The position numbers and the translations under genes were made by a program. This document shows, one piece after another, positions 10,180 to 20,390 of a stretch of 57,665 nt of DNA. The stretch covers positions 94,429 through 152,093 of the forward strand of contig NZ_JAECZC010000001.1 in NCBI RefSeq assembly GCF_016056305.1. The letters are read 5' to 3'. Origin of the DNA: Amazonocrinis nigriterrae CENA67. GTDB taxonomy: Bacteria; Cyanobacteriota; Cyanobacteriia; Cyanobacteriales; Nostocaceae. Position 1 is the stretch's first letter. Each line of letters opens with the position of its first letter. Below the pieces are notes generated by a model. That model was given only the letters and a program-made list of their open reading frames with translations, was not told the DNA's origin and ran no database searches.

Positions 10180-12024
10180 TTTAAATGTAGCGGACTATGC
10201 CTTTGTTTGATTTTTTTGGTTACTTTTTCTGTTGAGAAATTATCTAATTTCTTTATCATTCAGACTGTAGTAAGCAGTTTATCTTAAATTATCTAACTTT
10301 GCTTCACTGATTCAGTAATCAAAAGCCTAACCCTTTCCCTATAAAGCTATTTTCTAGTCATATCTTTTTTAAGATTGCTCTCAGCCGATGAAAAAATTAG
10401 TATTAGTTCATGAAATGGTATGAGCAGGCGACAGAAGTAAACAATTACGGCATAGTTGACAAAAATAACAGAAGATGGTCACTATTACGTATGGCGTGGT
10501 GCATTCACCAGAGGCGATCGCTAGCTACAATCATGGATAGCTTCAATCTGGGCATAGAACTTTCACCACACCCAGCTTTGGATATCCTGAGTCAAGTATT
10601 TTGCTATTCTTTCACCACGAAATAAGTAGTCAGCAGTTTTAGTGATTTGAATTTTGATAAAACGCTATACACAAGTAAACACTAAAGAGATAGGCTACTG
10701 CGAGGATGCAAATAGTTAAGATAAAATCAAAATCGCTCATAATATTATAAAGTCTTTGTTGATTGTATGTAATTAATTTTGCAGAGCAAGTCAGAGTTCA
10801 AGAGTTACATCATAATTAAAGTTGATACTCAAACGCACTGACACGAAGAACTGCCCAACCTTTTGTAATCAGGTGAAGCCGAAGAGAGAAGCGTAGAGTT
10901 TTTAATTATAAGTAATTAGCTGAACTTGATATCAAAAGCCAATGCAAGTAAAAAGGTAAACACCAAAAATTTAAATACCTCTTCAGAAACACTCGTTCAA
11001 AGGCTTATATAATCGAGCTTTTTTCTTAAAAGTGTTTCTTTGATTTGTAGCGAAGAGATTTAATATTTTTGAATTTTGAACCCAGCTGCAAAGGCTGTTG
11101 GAAAAGTTCTAGTCCTTCAGCCAAGGTACTATTTGTAGAGGCAATTCATGAATTACTTCTACAGTGTACCAAAATCAATTGCAAGTCGCTATAACTTTGA
11201 TTTTTAAGTTTAATCTAGGTTTTTTACTGTGAGGTTATTTTATTCATATTGCATCACAAAAACTAAATATATAACTGGATAATGGGCTTGCAAATTAAAA
11301 TTTGTCAGCCTTGAATTGAGCATCCAAATCATGGAATGCAGAAAAAATAAATTTACGTCCAAAAGCTTGGACTATGCTCAAGTTAATTCGGTCACTAAAT
11401 CATCTATAAAACTTCAGATTTAGGGAATAGTCTATACACAACTAGCCCTAGAAGCTTTTTACCAAAGATTGACCTTATAAACAGAAGCAGATGTAGACCG
11501 CCTCAATTCTGCTGAGGTAGATAGTTAGTCAGCCGTGATGAATCAGCACTTGGCAAATTTTTGACCAGCTTTTCAACAAAGCCTGCTAACGCTGCTAAAT
11601 TTTAGACCATTGCCATGTGGAGTAGCAATAACCAGTTAGCTAGCATTTTTTAGCCTTATACATGCACGCGATCGCTACGTTTGTCTATCTACTATAACTC
11701 TATGCTAGAGCAAAGTGGCAAAAATAAATAAAAAATTTTGTCTACGAACAGATGAGCTAGAAGACTGTGTAAAATATACTTAGATACTAAAGCTTAGCAG
11801 GTAACGAAAGATAATACCAACTGTATTTCGGATTTGAGATTCAAATTGTCAAAGAATTAATATATCAGCCTTTGAGTGCTGTAAACCTATTTAAATAGGT
11901 AGTGGGGAGCTACGAGTTATTTCTGCCTCATCTCTATGGCAGTTGCTACAACAAACAGCTAATGCGGTGAAGCATCTGTTCATCCCCCTCATCTTTCCTG
12001 CTGCTTTGCTCCCCTGCTCTCTAA
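10180..12024. other. Gene-poor region, about 1.85 kb
   Basis: No ORF here looks like protein. A 71-codon frame at 10410-10625 has no recognisable family, no good ribosome site and skewed composition. I found no tRNA-like fold, CRISPR array or clear inverted repeat. The sequence is AT-rich with many short stop-interrupted frames. It could be decayed coding sequence or hold an sRNA, but neither can be shown by reading. Confidence 0.5.
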
Positions 12025-12318
12025 CTAATTTTCTGGCTCTTGATGAAAATTACCAGCGCTTTTATCTGTTTCTTGTAGTCGTGACATAAACACGTCTGGT
12101 TTTCTGCTGACAACAGACTTAACTTTGTCAACAGCAATTATTTCACTGATTTTGACAATCATTTCCCACAGGGTATCCTCCTCTGTCTCTTTGTTGTAAG
12201 TTCTGTGTTTAAACCACAACAAATCATCCCAAACCCCGATAACTGTGGCAAAGTACCACTTATCTCTTATTAGTATCCAGATTTCTTGTTCCAAGTAGGT
12301 CTGTAGAATAGATTTCAC
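12025..12318 (-). CDS. Small conserved-looking hypothetical protein
   Basis: A 97-residue protein, MKSILQTYLEQEIWILIRDK at the start, with WYFATVIGVWDDLLWFKHRTYNKETEEDTLWEMIVKISEIIAVDKVKSVVSRK. The first 75 residues look like a compact beta-rich fold: hydrophobic strands with a central turn, ending in IVKISEIIAVD, reminiscent of Sm/SH3-like small barrels. The tail is polar. I do not recognise a named family. Coding status is supported by the composition and by a reasonable start in an otherwise gene-poor stretch. There are no neighbours close enough to suggest a function. Confidence 0.6.
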   Translation of the reverse strand: MKSILQTYLEQEIWILIRDKWYFATVIGVWDDLLWFKHRTYNKETEEDTLWEMIVKISEIIAVDKVKSVVSRKPDVFMSRLQETDKSAGNFHQEPEN

Positions 12319-13687
12319 AATGACTGAGAAAATAAAAAAACGTTGTGTTACATACTACACAAGTATCAAACTATAATGCTTCAGGTAAAATACGGAATTA
12401 ATCACTACAATATGAACGATTGATTGACATCTAACTAAAGTATGATTTAATTATAAAATTGAGGGGTGATTTTGAGCTAAAACCCTGATTGTGGAGTACT
12501 TTTACTCTTTAAGCAAATACTTCCGCAGTATCTCTTAAATAACGATAGCTTTCCACTCAAAGGTATAAACTATATCTTCAGCTGCGAATTGGGCATTGAG
12601 AATTGGCAAAAATTTATTATCTATTCCTCATAGCTGATGCCCTTATATATGTTTGCACTTGCAGAGCCAGCAATTACTTCTGATGAGCAAATTCTTTCAA
12701 CAAACACAGAAAGTAGGGAGTAGGGGAAGAAAGTGTTTGTTTCATTCGTAGCGGGTGGTACGCAGCCTGTGCAGCTTCTCATTCAAAGACGCGCTTTGCG
12801 TAACTTGCTTCCCCGTAAGATAGAGGAACGTAGCAGTTCACCAACCCAAATTGCCAGGTGGAGGCCCGCAGAGGAGCAGGGGAGCAGAGGAGCAGAGGAG
12901 AGGCTTATACAAGTTCTTTCCCTTCTGCCAACCGCCATGCAAAGTTTACTTGGCAAACAAGTAGGATAGAACGGGTGACGCTAGCAAGCTCGCTACCGCT
13001 GCGGAGATCAGCAGTTCTTAATGTGGAAAACCTCCATTACTGATATCTTACACCTCTAAGTACAACCACAAGTAAAGTAAAAAAATGTGCGATAAAACTA
13101 CTTCATTTTTATGGTTTTTTATTGCTAAATTAATGGTTTTGCTTTTTTACTGAGTAATAAAATTACATCAATTTTTATTGGTGCAAGATGTGAGCCTCCC
13201 ACGGGCGCGATTAATGCTCCCGCAAAATATGAAAAAAGCACATTTTTATGATATTTCTCAAAGTCTTACTGTATAACGGTTCTAAAATGTGCTAGTTAAG
13301 AGATTAGAAACTGCCTCACAAAAGACACCAAGACACAAAGAATTTTCATTGTTTCTGGTGTACAGAGTTCATGAAGACTACTACTTATTTAAGATTTGCC
13401 CACAAATTGCTCGCAGGGTTACTTGACTTACCAATTTTTTACTACTGAGTTTGTATTCAAAGTTTTCACTACAAGACTACTCGACGAATTTTAAATAATA
13501 TTTAGCTATCCTAATTTTGGTATCATATCTAGACAATGTTGTCGGTTGAGTGTGTAAGCCCCCAACAATACTGACTTGAACATTGACAACGTAAACAAGA
13601 TGTGGTTCGGTGAAAAAAAGCTTAAACTGAGTGTATTCAGCACTCACAAGTAACTGCACATAATGGTGCAGTTAAATTGAGGGGAAT
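12319..13687. other. Gene-poor region, about 1.37 kb
   Basis: No convincing gene. A purine-rich GGAGCAGAGGAGCAGAGG tract near 12875-12900 and GCTAGC/CTCGCTACCGCTGCGG words near 12978-13003 are interspersed-repeat material and explain two short spurious frames (12733-12969, 12858-13043). The last 200 bases are AT-rich and should contain the promoter of the diguanylate cyclase. Confidence 0.5.
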
Positions 13688-14548
13688 ATGTATTTAATCA
13701 AAATATTAGATGCACAACCAAAATCATTATCATTCTTACTAAGTATCTGTCTTGCTAGCATAATAGGTTTAATTGATTACTACATACCCTCAGACATTTC
13801 TGTATCAATTTTTTATTTATTTCCTGTTGGTATTGCTACATGGTTAGCAGGTAATTGTACTGGATTGCTAATATCAATTATCTGTTCAATTACATGGTTT
13901 ATGGTCAACCCAAGAGCAGCAAGTTATTATTCACACTTTTTAGTACCTTACTGGAACACAATTGTCAATTTAGCTTTTTTCTTATTTACTAACTATTTGT
14001 TATCAGAACTGAAATCCACATTAAAAAATCTAGAAAAACTTGCTCGAACTGATGCTTTAACTGGATTAACAAACCGGATGTTTTTTCTCGATTTAGCAAA
14101 ACATGAAATTAACAAGGCTGTCAGACATCAAGAAACTTTGACATTTGCTTACATAGATATTGACAATTTTAAACAAGTAAACGATCAATTTGGCCATAGT
14201 GTTGGTGATCAACTTTTGTGTTTAGTCGCTGATGTTGCTAAAAGTACACTTCGTAAAATTGACATAATCGCCAGAATTGGTGGTGATGAATTTGCTATTT
14301 TGTTGCCACGAACTAGCTACGAATCAGCAGAAGTAGTACTTCATAGAGTCCAAAGACTTCTTTTAGCCTCGATGAAGCAACAAGGTTTTTCGGTAACTTT
14401 TAGTATTGGTGCTATTACTTTTAATGAACCTCCAGACTCAGTTAGCGACATGATAGAAAAAGCAGATTCTTTAATGTATTTTGCCAAAAAACAAGGAAAA
14501 AACATGTTGCAGCACGAATCATCAGTCAGTTTGCAGGATGCTAGTTAG
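13688..14548 (+). CDS. Membrane diguanylate cyclase (GGDEF)
   Basis: A 286-residue protein. Residues 1-110 contain about four hydrophobic helices (SLSFLLSICLASIIGLIDYY; VSIFYLFPVGIATWLAG; GLLISIICSITWFMV; TIVNLAFFLFTNYLL), resembling a short membrane sensor. The C-terminal GGDEF domain opens with LARTDALTGLTNRMFFLDLA. It carries the intact active site RIGGDEFAILLP and the FSIGAITF strand. It should make cyclic di-GMP from two GTP. No EAL domain is present. The RxxD inhibitory site five residues before GGDEF is not obvious (sequence there is LRKIDIIARI). The stimulus is unknown. Confidence 0.92.
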   Translation: MYLIKILDAQPKSLSFLLSICLASIIGLIDYYIPSDISVSIFYLFPVGIATWLAGNCTGLLISIICSITWFMVNPRAASYYSHFLVPYWNTIVNLAFFLFTNYLLSELKSTLKNLEKLARTDALTGLTNRMFFLDLAKHEINKAVRHQETLTFAYIDIDNFKQVNDQFGHSVGDQLLCLVADVAKSTLRKIDIIARIGGDEFAILLPRTSYESAEVVLHRVQRLLLASMKQQGFSVTFSIGAITFNEPPDSVSDMIEKADSLMYFAKKQGKNMLQHESSVSLQDAS

Positions 14549-14549
14549 C

Positions 14550-14700
14550 AGTAGGGAGCAGGGGAACTCGGGGCCCCCACGACCGGAGGGAGTGGGGATT
14601 AGGGGTAACGGGGGAGCAAAGGAGCAGGGGAGCGGAGGAGATAAGGGCGATGAGGAAGATGATTCTTTACTCCTGTCTCCTTGCTGCCTTCTGCCTTCTG
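14550..14700. repeat. Low-complexity repeat tract
   Basis: GGAGCAGGGG-type and GGGGTAACGGGGGAGC units, then TCCTGTCTCC/CTGCCTTCTG units, lie between convergent genes. It contains CCCCCACGACCGGAGGG, which can fold on itself. It accounts for short frames on both strands that should not be called genes. Confidence 0.55.
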
Positions 14701-14707
14701 ACAACTG

Positions 14708-14826
14708 ATATTATGTCCGCCTAATTACTTACGATATGTCATTGCGAGTGGAACGAAGCAATCGCAAGGACTTTGGGATTGCTTCACTTTGTTCGCAATT
14801 GACTTCTGTTTAACCGGACATGATAT
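14708..14826. repeat. MITE-like element with TATCATGTCCG-type ends
   Basis: ATATTATGTCCG (14708-14719) and CGGACATGATAT (14815-14826) are inverted termini with one mismatch. Inside, CATTGCGAGTGGAACGAAGC (14740-14759) and GCTTCACTTTGTTCGCAATT (14781-14800) form an inner inverted repeat, so the 119-base element folds into a long hairpin. A related terminus (ATATCATGTCCG) occurs at 22534-22545. Confidence 0.7.
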
Positions 14827-14853
14827 GACAACTGACCACTGACAACTGACAAC

Positions 14854-16785
14854 TTACAGATTTTCAATTACTACTGGTTCGATTGGTTCAGCAAGTTCAA
14901 AGTTGAAAATACGTGAATAGAAGTAGAGTTCTGCTTCTAATGAGCGTTTGATGTTTTGGGCTTGGCGAAAGCCATGCTGTTCACCTGCAAAGGGAACATA
15001 AGCCACAGGCACACCTTTAGCTCTCATGGCTGTTACCATTGCTTCAGTTTGGTTGGGTGGGACTACCCGGTCTTCTAGTCCCTGAAAGAAAATTACTGGA
15101 CAGGCGAGACGGTCGGTAAAATTGATTGGCGATCGCTCTTGATAAATTTGACGCTGTTGTGGATAAGCACCAATCAACCCATCCAAGTACCGGGATTCAA
15201 ACTTGTGTGTATCCCGTGCTAAAGCTTCTAAATCACTAACTCCATAGTAACTAGCCCCTGCTTTGAAAGTATTTCGGAAAGTTAAAGCACAAAGCGTTGT
15301 ATAACCACCAGCACTCCCGCCAGAAATTGTCAAGCGATCGCCGTCTACTTTCCCTTGTTCCACCAAGTAACGCGCACCAGACACACAATCATCTACATCG
15401 ACGATTCCCCACTGACCATTTAATCGTTGGCGATACTCCCGTCCATAGCCTGTGCTACCACCGTAATTCACATCCAGAACCGCTATCCCTCGGCTAGTCC
15501 AATACTGAATGCTAAAACTCAAGCTACTAGAAGTTGCTGCTGTTGGGCCGCCGTGGCTTTTGACGATTAAAGGAGGTTTTTCACCCTCAGGGGCGATGTA
15601 ATCATGGTTTTTTGGTGGGTAAAACAGTGCATAGGCTGTCTTACCGTCCGCTGTGGGGTATTCAATTGGCTGGGGTAGGGCAAGATAACCAGCATCAATT
15701 GTCACATCACTAGCGCTGCGTAGTACTTCTAACGTGCCATTAGTCAAGTTTAGTTGTGCGATCGCTCTTAACTCTGTAGGAGAACTTCCCACAAACACTA
15801 CCTTTCCTGCGGCTGCATGGACAGAACTAATATCTGTATAAGGTGTTGCTAGTGCTTCTAGTTGTTTAGTTGTGGTGTCAAGACTAGCTAAATACCAACT
15901 GCCTTGTTGGGTGTAAGTGCAAATTATCCGGTTAGCCGACTCGAAAGCATAAGTAGATGTACTTAAAACCCATTGAGAAAGACCAAATTCTGCTTTCATT
16001 TCGGTCAGTGATTCTATATCCCCATTTTCCCAGCGATATATATTCCACCAACCTGTGCGGTCAGAAATAAAGTACAGTTTGCCATCCGGTGACCACTCTG
16101 GCTGAAAGATAGATTCATCTAAACCGCCTGCAACTTGTTGAGTATTTCCTAACGAACCATCGGCTTTCAGTTCGCCTACCCAGAGTTGCGTGCCATCCCA
16201 CGGCATATTAGGATGATTCCAAGTTAGCCAAGCCAAGCGAGATCCATCAGGACTGAGGCGAGGCGAGGCATAAAAGTCGTTTCCCGATACTAACTTTTGA
16301 ACTTGACTATCTTTCTCTAGCCCGATGCTAACTACTGTATTGACGGCTTCACGCTCTGCAACTGTATGATCTTCGCATACACAAATAATTCGCTGACGTT
16401 GACGGTCAAATACATAGTCTGCATAGCGTATAGCTGCTTCAGGTGTAATAGCTTGCGGCTCACTACCAACATCCTGACGATAGAGGCGCTGGTCAGTAAA
16501 ATTACTAAAGTAAACAGTACCATCAACTACTAAAAAAGAACTGCCGCCATATTCATGGACACGAGTACGCACGTTGAAGGGAGTAGGTATAACATCCTGA
16601 ATTTGATGATTTGCAGTTTGTCGCACCACTACAGTTCTACCTAACTCTGACGGTCGTAACTCGCTCCAGTAAATATCTTCGCCATCAAGAGCAATCTGTC
16701 CCAATCCTATAGTACGTGCAGTCATTAAGTCTGTGGTGATAGGCGATCGCCAAGACCCGTAAGATGCTACCTCTGGTTTGATCAC
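14854..16785 (-). CDS. S9 family (prolyl oligopeptidase/acylaminoacyl) peptidase
   Basis: A 643-residue protein with a seven-bladed beta-propeller N-terminus (WD/TolB-like segments such as [28 protein letters not shown] and [23 protein letters not shown]). The C-terminal alpha/beta hydrolase has KSHGGPTA (oxyanion loop), the nucleophile motif [10 protein letters not shown], Asp in [11 protein letters not shown] and His in GEQHGFRQ. Such enzymes cleave short peptides, often after Pro or from blocked N-termini, in the cytoplasm; no signal peptide is visible. Length is typical. The catalytic triad is intact. There are no operon partners, since both neighbours are transcribed from other promoters. 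Confidence 0.92.
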   Translation of the reverse strand: MIKPEVASYGSWRSPITTDLMTARTIGLGQIALDGEDIYWSELRPSELGRTVVVRQTANHQIQDVIPTPFNVRTRVHEYGGSSFLVVDGTVYFSNFTDQRLYRQDVGSEPQAITPEAAIRYADYVFDRQRQRIICVCEDHTVAEREAVNTVVSIGLEKDSQVQKLVSGNDFYASPRLSPDGSRLAWLTWNHPNMPWDGTQLWVGELKADGSLGNTQQVAGGLDESIFQPEWSPDGKLYFISDRTGWWNIYRWENGDIESLTEMKAEFGLSQWVLSTSTYAFESANRIICTYTQQGSWYLASLDTTTKQLEALATPYTDISSVHAAAGKVVFVGSSPTELRAIAQLNLTNGTLEVLRSASDVTIDAGYLALPQPIEYPTADGKTAYALFYPPKNHDYIAPEGEKPPLIVKSHGGPTAATSSSLSFSIQYWTSRGIAVLDVNYGGSTGYGREYRQRLNGQWGIVDVDDCVSGARYLVEQGKVDGDRLTISGGSAGGYTTLCALTFRNTFKAGASYYGVSDLEALARDTHKFESRYLDGLIGAYPQQRQIYQERSPINFTDRLACPVIFFQGLEDRVVPPNQTEAMVTAMRAKGVPVAYVPFAGEQHGFRQAQNIKRSLEAELYFYSRIFNFELAEPIEPVVIENL

Positions 16786-17097
16786 GCGCTATACAACTCC
16801 CCGATTTCAAAAATTAAGGTATCTACTAAAAGACAATTACAGCAGAATTCGGGAGTTAAGACATTAATCCTCTCGGCAGACAGTAATTTTTAACTTGGGT
16901 AAATACTTGTGTAGCATCCTTACGTTCCCAGGAATCCTCAGTTTTAGTTGCGTATCATGAAGTATGCGACTCAGTAATACTGAGCCTGCATATAGTGCCT
17001 GATTGACTTGTACAATCGGGAATTTTTATGTGATTCTACTGCTAGCATTGTGTGTTTAGCAGCATTTTTTACTTTTAAATTTAGGTGACAGCAAGAT
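16786..17097. other. Divergent promoter region of S9 peptidase and lipoxygenase fusion
   Basis: A 312-base non-coding spacer. ACTCAGTAATACTGAG (16971-16986) is a perfect 16-base palindrome made of CTCAGTA/TACTGAG arms and lies 111 bases before the fusion-gene start, a candidate operator or leader hairpin. No ORF was seen. Confidence 0.45.
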
Positions 17098-19566
17098 ATG
17101 GCTAACGAAATTCAAAACCCGGTTGACCATCTCATTGGTGATCCGAGAGTCCGGGATATTGAGCCAAAGTTTTCTAAAATTATTTCTGATATTGCGCGGG
17201 TTTTTGGTCAGATGGCCCAACTGAAGGGAAGACGGGCAACCCATTCCTTTGGAACCGTGGCAAAAGGGGTACTTGAGGTTGTCAAGCAACCGGATATTCC
17301 ACCCCATCGCCTATTGGAAGCAGGAAAAAAATTCCCAGTTCTCTTGCGCCATGCCAACATTAAGGGGTTCCGGGATGATGCAATTTTAGACGGACGTGGA
17401 GCAACCCTACGCATTCTCAATGGCCCAGCCGATGCCCCCATCACCGCCCTCGACTTGCATACACCTATTTTAGATGTATTAATGAGTACAGGGCGTTGTT
17501 TTATTTTACCTGATGCCGCTTCGTTTTCTCGTTGGGTGGCTAGTTCGCTGCAAGACCGAGGCAAATTGCTGGTGGAGTTTCCCAAGATTACACCCATATT
17601 TGCAGAAATTATCCGTAATCCCGACTCTTACACCAAACTGCACTATTATTCTGAAACTACATATTTATTTGTAGGGCTTGATGGTCAACAATATTACTTG
17701 CGTTACCGCTTGATCAATAGCGATCGCTCGGCGGATACTGGCTTTATTAACTCGGCTGACTTGCGGCTACCTCTTGATTACCTGCCTCGTTTGGAAAATG
17801 ACACTAGACCAGAAACCTATCTGCAAAATGACTATCAGCAGAGAGTGAAGAATGGCGGAGTCAAGTATATTTTACAGTTCCAATTACGTGCAGTTTCAGA
17901 CAATCAAGCAGCCAACGAAGAAGCAAAAGATTGTACTATACCTTGGGATGAAACCCAGTATCCTTGCAAAGATGTAGCAGTGATTTCTTTAACTGAAATC
18001 GTACCCAGTGAACTAGCCGAACCCTTAGAATTTAACCCATATCATGCTCCTGCTGATTTATCGTTGATTCTGGCTCACTCTATTAATGAAACTGCTTCGC
18101 TGAATCATTTGCGATCGGTTGTCTATCAAATCTCGGCTAATATGCGTAAGTTCCAGCAACCGAGTGCTGAACTCGTAGACTGGGGCATCAAGGGCAATCA
18201 ACCAGATCCGAAACAAGTTTACACCTACTACGGACAGATAGGTCAAGATATCCCACGCTATGATTTTCGCCGTCCTTTACCCGACCGAGTAAAACCGAAG
18301 CCGCGTTACATAGCTAACTTTGGGCTGCATCTTTTCCCCGCCAGACCCTTTGGAACCATCCCCATGTTGGGTATCGTCGGTGTTGCGGAAACAATGCAAG
18401 CATTAGGACAAACTCCTCCTCAATGGATGCCGGCTAACCTCACCCGTACACGTCCTGATAAGTATGAAGATCAGTTTTTTGTGGAACGCCGCCTCAACGG
18501 CTTCAACCCAGGCAAATTTAACCAAGTGCATACCTTTGAGGCTTGGCAATATACTATCCGCTACGATTGTCGCAAGTATAAAGTAGAAGAAGCAGGTATT
18601 TTACCCGCAGAAATCGAGGCACGCTTTAAGTTTGAAGATCATAATTTACACTTGCACTCGATTAAATTTATTCTCAATGGCAAAACAGAGACTCATAAGC
18701 CTGGTGATGCAGACTGGGAGTGGTCAAAGCGGTTATTTCGGACTGCTGAGTTCGTCTTTCAGGAAATTCAATCTCACCTGGGGCGTACTCACATGAATTT
18801 GGATCAGTATGCAATGGCGTACTATCGCAATGTGGTTAACAACCCGATTCGCTTGCTGTTAGAACCTCACTTTGACGGTCTACTCAACATCAATAGTTTA
18901 GGTGCAGCACTGATTCTTGGTGATACAGGCTTCATTCCCGAAGCTTCATCTTTAAGCCCGCAGGAAGTAGACATAGTACTCAAAGATGAAATTAGTCGCC
19001 TTTCCTACCGCAACTGGAGTCCTCATATTCAGGCATTAAAAGATGAAGTCCAGAATAACCACTTCGATAGAGCAGCATTGAGTGTATGGGAAGCCATAGA
19101 AGAATATGTGTCAGAATTCTTCCAGCAACAAGAAGCGGGTATAAAAGCTTACTGGTCAGAAATTGAGGGCATGTCTGGGGATTTAGTTAGCCATTCAGTT
19201 CTGGGACAGAAATCTCAGTCATTAGCGATCGCTAATATTAACGACCTCAAGCAGTTATGTATTTATGTAATTTACCTTTCTTCGTTTTTCCATTCTTGGG
19301 TGAATAACAAACAGTATGATGACGGAGGCGATCCAGCCTATGCCAGCATTGGTCTTTGGGACGGACACCATCCTCAATACAACCCCATCACTGTAGCTGA
19401 AAAACACGCTAAACAAGTCACCCTACTGTGGACACTCTCTAGTGTGCGTTATAACCCTGTAATGGAAGTCGGCCCCTCCGCCTTGAAGGATCGGCTTTGG
19501 AAACGCCGAAAACTCATACAGCCTGGAATACCTGTAGAATCAATCATGATGAGTACTAATATTTAA
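17098..19566 (+). CDS. Catalase-related hemoprotein/lipoxygenase fusion
   Basis: An 822-residue two-domain oxylipin enzyme. Residues 1 to about 375 resemble catalase-related allene oxide synthases: distal Thr-His in RATHSFGTVAKGVLEV (T48, H49), the PDIPPHRLLEAGKKFPVLLRHAN block, and an R-x-x-x-Y candidate proximal heme ligand (R339, Y343). The rest is a mini-lipoxygenase: FFVERRLNGFNPGKF, then iron ligands H560 and H565 (H-x4-H in QSHLGRTH), H732 and N736 (FHSWVNNKQY), and C-terminal isoleucine I822. All five iron ligands are present and there is no PLAT domain. Known for such fusions in corals and some cyanobacteria: the lipoxygenase makes a fatty-acid hydroperoxide that the heme domain converts to an allene oxide or related product. 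Substrate and product here are not predictable by reading. Confidence 0.9.
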   Translation: MANEIQNPVDHLIGDPRVRDIEPKFSKIISDIARVFGQMAQLKGRRATHSFGTVAKGVLEVVKQPDIPPHRLLEAGKKFPVLLRHANIKGFRDDAILDGRGATLRILNGPADAPITALDLHTPILDVLMSTGRCFILPDAASFSRWVASSLQDRGKLLVEFPKITPIFAEIIRNPDSYTKLHYYSETTYLFVGLDGQQYYLRYRLINSDRSADTGFINSADLRLPLDYLPRLENDTRPETYLQNDYQQRVKNGGVKYILQFQLRAVSDNQAANEEAKDCTIPWDETQYPCKDVAVISLTEIVPSELAEPLEFNPYHAPADLSLILAHSINETASLNHLRSVVYQISANMRKFQQPSAELVDWGIKGNQPDPKQVYTYYGQIGQDIPRYDFRRPLPDRVKPKPRYIANFGLHLFPARPFGTIPMLGIVGVAETMQALGQTPPQWMPANLTRTRPDKYEDQFFVERRLNGFNPGKFNQVHTFEAWQYTIRYDCRKYKVEEAGILPAEIEARFKFEDHNLHLHSIKFILNGKTETHKPGDADWEWSKRLFRTAEFVFQEIQSHLGRTHMNLDQYAMAYYRNVVNNPIRLLLEPHFDGLLNINSLGAALILGDTGFIPEASSLSPQEVDIVLKDEISRLSYRNWSPHIQALKDEVQNNHFDRAALSVWEAIEEYVSEFFQQQEAGIKAYWSEIEGMSGDLVSHSVLGQKSQSLAIANINDLKQLCIYVIYLSSFFHSWVNNKQYDDGGDPAYASIGLWDGHHPQYNPITVAEKHAKQVTLLWTLSSVRYNPVMEVGPSALKDRLWKRRKLIQPGIPVESIMMSTNI

Positions 19567-19658
19567 TTGTGTTGATAGGGGGCACAGCTAGCTGTGTCCC
19601 CCTACTGCCGTTAATATCATTAAAGAAAACCAAGTTCTTAATTTTGGATCAAGTCGAA

Positions 19659-20390
19659 CTAAGTTGCATCATGAAAAATTATCCCTAAACAGTAGCGTTG
19701 ACCCGAATGGATTTGACTGACGCCATGTTTGAGATTCACCCGATAGAACCCTCGTGTGCCTTGAACCGGGCGATGGCTCACCGCAAAAATTACAGCTTCT
19801 CCACGATGTAATGGTGCAACATGGACTCTTGATTGTGTTCTTGGTTTTTGCTCCACTAACACAAACTCTCCACCCACAAAGTCTTCCCCAGGCTCACTGA
19901 GAAGTATTGCCATTTGTAGTGGAAATGTTAATTCACCGTACAAATCTTGATGTAAACAGTTGAAATCACCCGATTCATATTTGAGTAACAGTGGCGTTGG
20001 TCGCACTTGCTTAGCACGATGGCAAGTTTCGAGAAACTTTTCTAGAGTATTGGCGAACCTGAACACATTACCCAATTCTTGATTCCATGTATTTGCTACT
20101 GACAACAGATAAGGATAGACCGTCTCCCGTAACGATTGAACGATCACTGGTAGTGGGTAGGCAAAGTACTGGTACTCTCCCTGTCCAAAACGATATTGCT
20201 CCATCTTGACATGACTGCGGAACTGAGCGCGATCACCATAAAGGTTAATAATCTGATGGCACTCTTGAAGATTGAGAATTTGCCCAGTCTTGGCAAATCC
20301 TTGAAAGTACAAAGTTTGCAGAATCTTTTCCCAATCTAGGGCTTCGATCCGTTCGGGAAAAGATGGGGTGTCGATGGAAGAACACATCAT
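19659..20390 (-). CDS. 2OG-Fe(II) oxygenase linked to ada
   Basis: A 243-residue protein with the Fe/2OG fold. The ligand pair H-x-D is in FNCLHQDLYGE, the distal His is in YRVNLKHGVSQI, and the 2OG-binding Arg is in SGQRYCLGIIFHD. Between them sit PLQMAILLSEPGEDFVGGEFVLVEQ and RGEAVIFAVSHRP. It overlaps the ada stop by four bases (start ATG 20390, ada ends 20387), so the two are translationally coupled. This prolyl-hydroxylase-like group is often found beside ada and is suspected of acting on alkylated bases or as a stress hydroxylase; the substrate is unproven. It is not a close AlkB by its motifs. Confidence 0.85.
   Translation of the reverse strand: MMCSSIDTPSFPERIEALDWEKILQTLYFQGFAKTGQILNLQECHQIINLYGDRAQFRSHVKMEQYRFGQGEYQYFAYPLPVIVQSLRETVYPYLLSVANTWNQELGNVFRFANTLEKFLETCHRAKQVRPTPLLLKYESGDFNCLHQDLYGELTFPLQMAILLSEPGEDFVGGEFVLVEQKPRTQSRVHVAPLHRGEAVIFAVSHRPVQGTRGFYRVNLKHGVSQIHSGQRYCLGIIFHDAT

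Noticed and set aside
10410-10625. 71-codon plus-strand ORF
   Set aside because: No family, weak ribosome site and implausible composition; probably chance.
12733-13043. Two overlapping short plus-strand ORFs
   Set aside because: They run through purine-rich tandem repeats (GGAGCAGAGG) and overlap each other in different frames.
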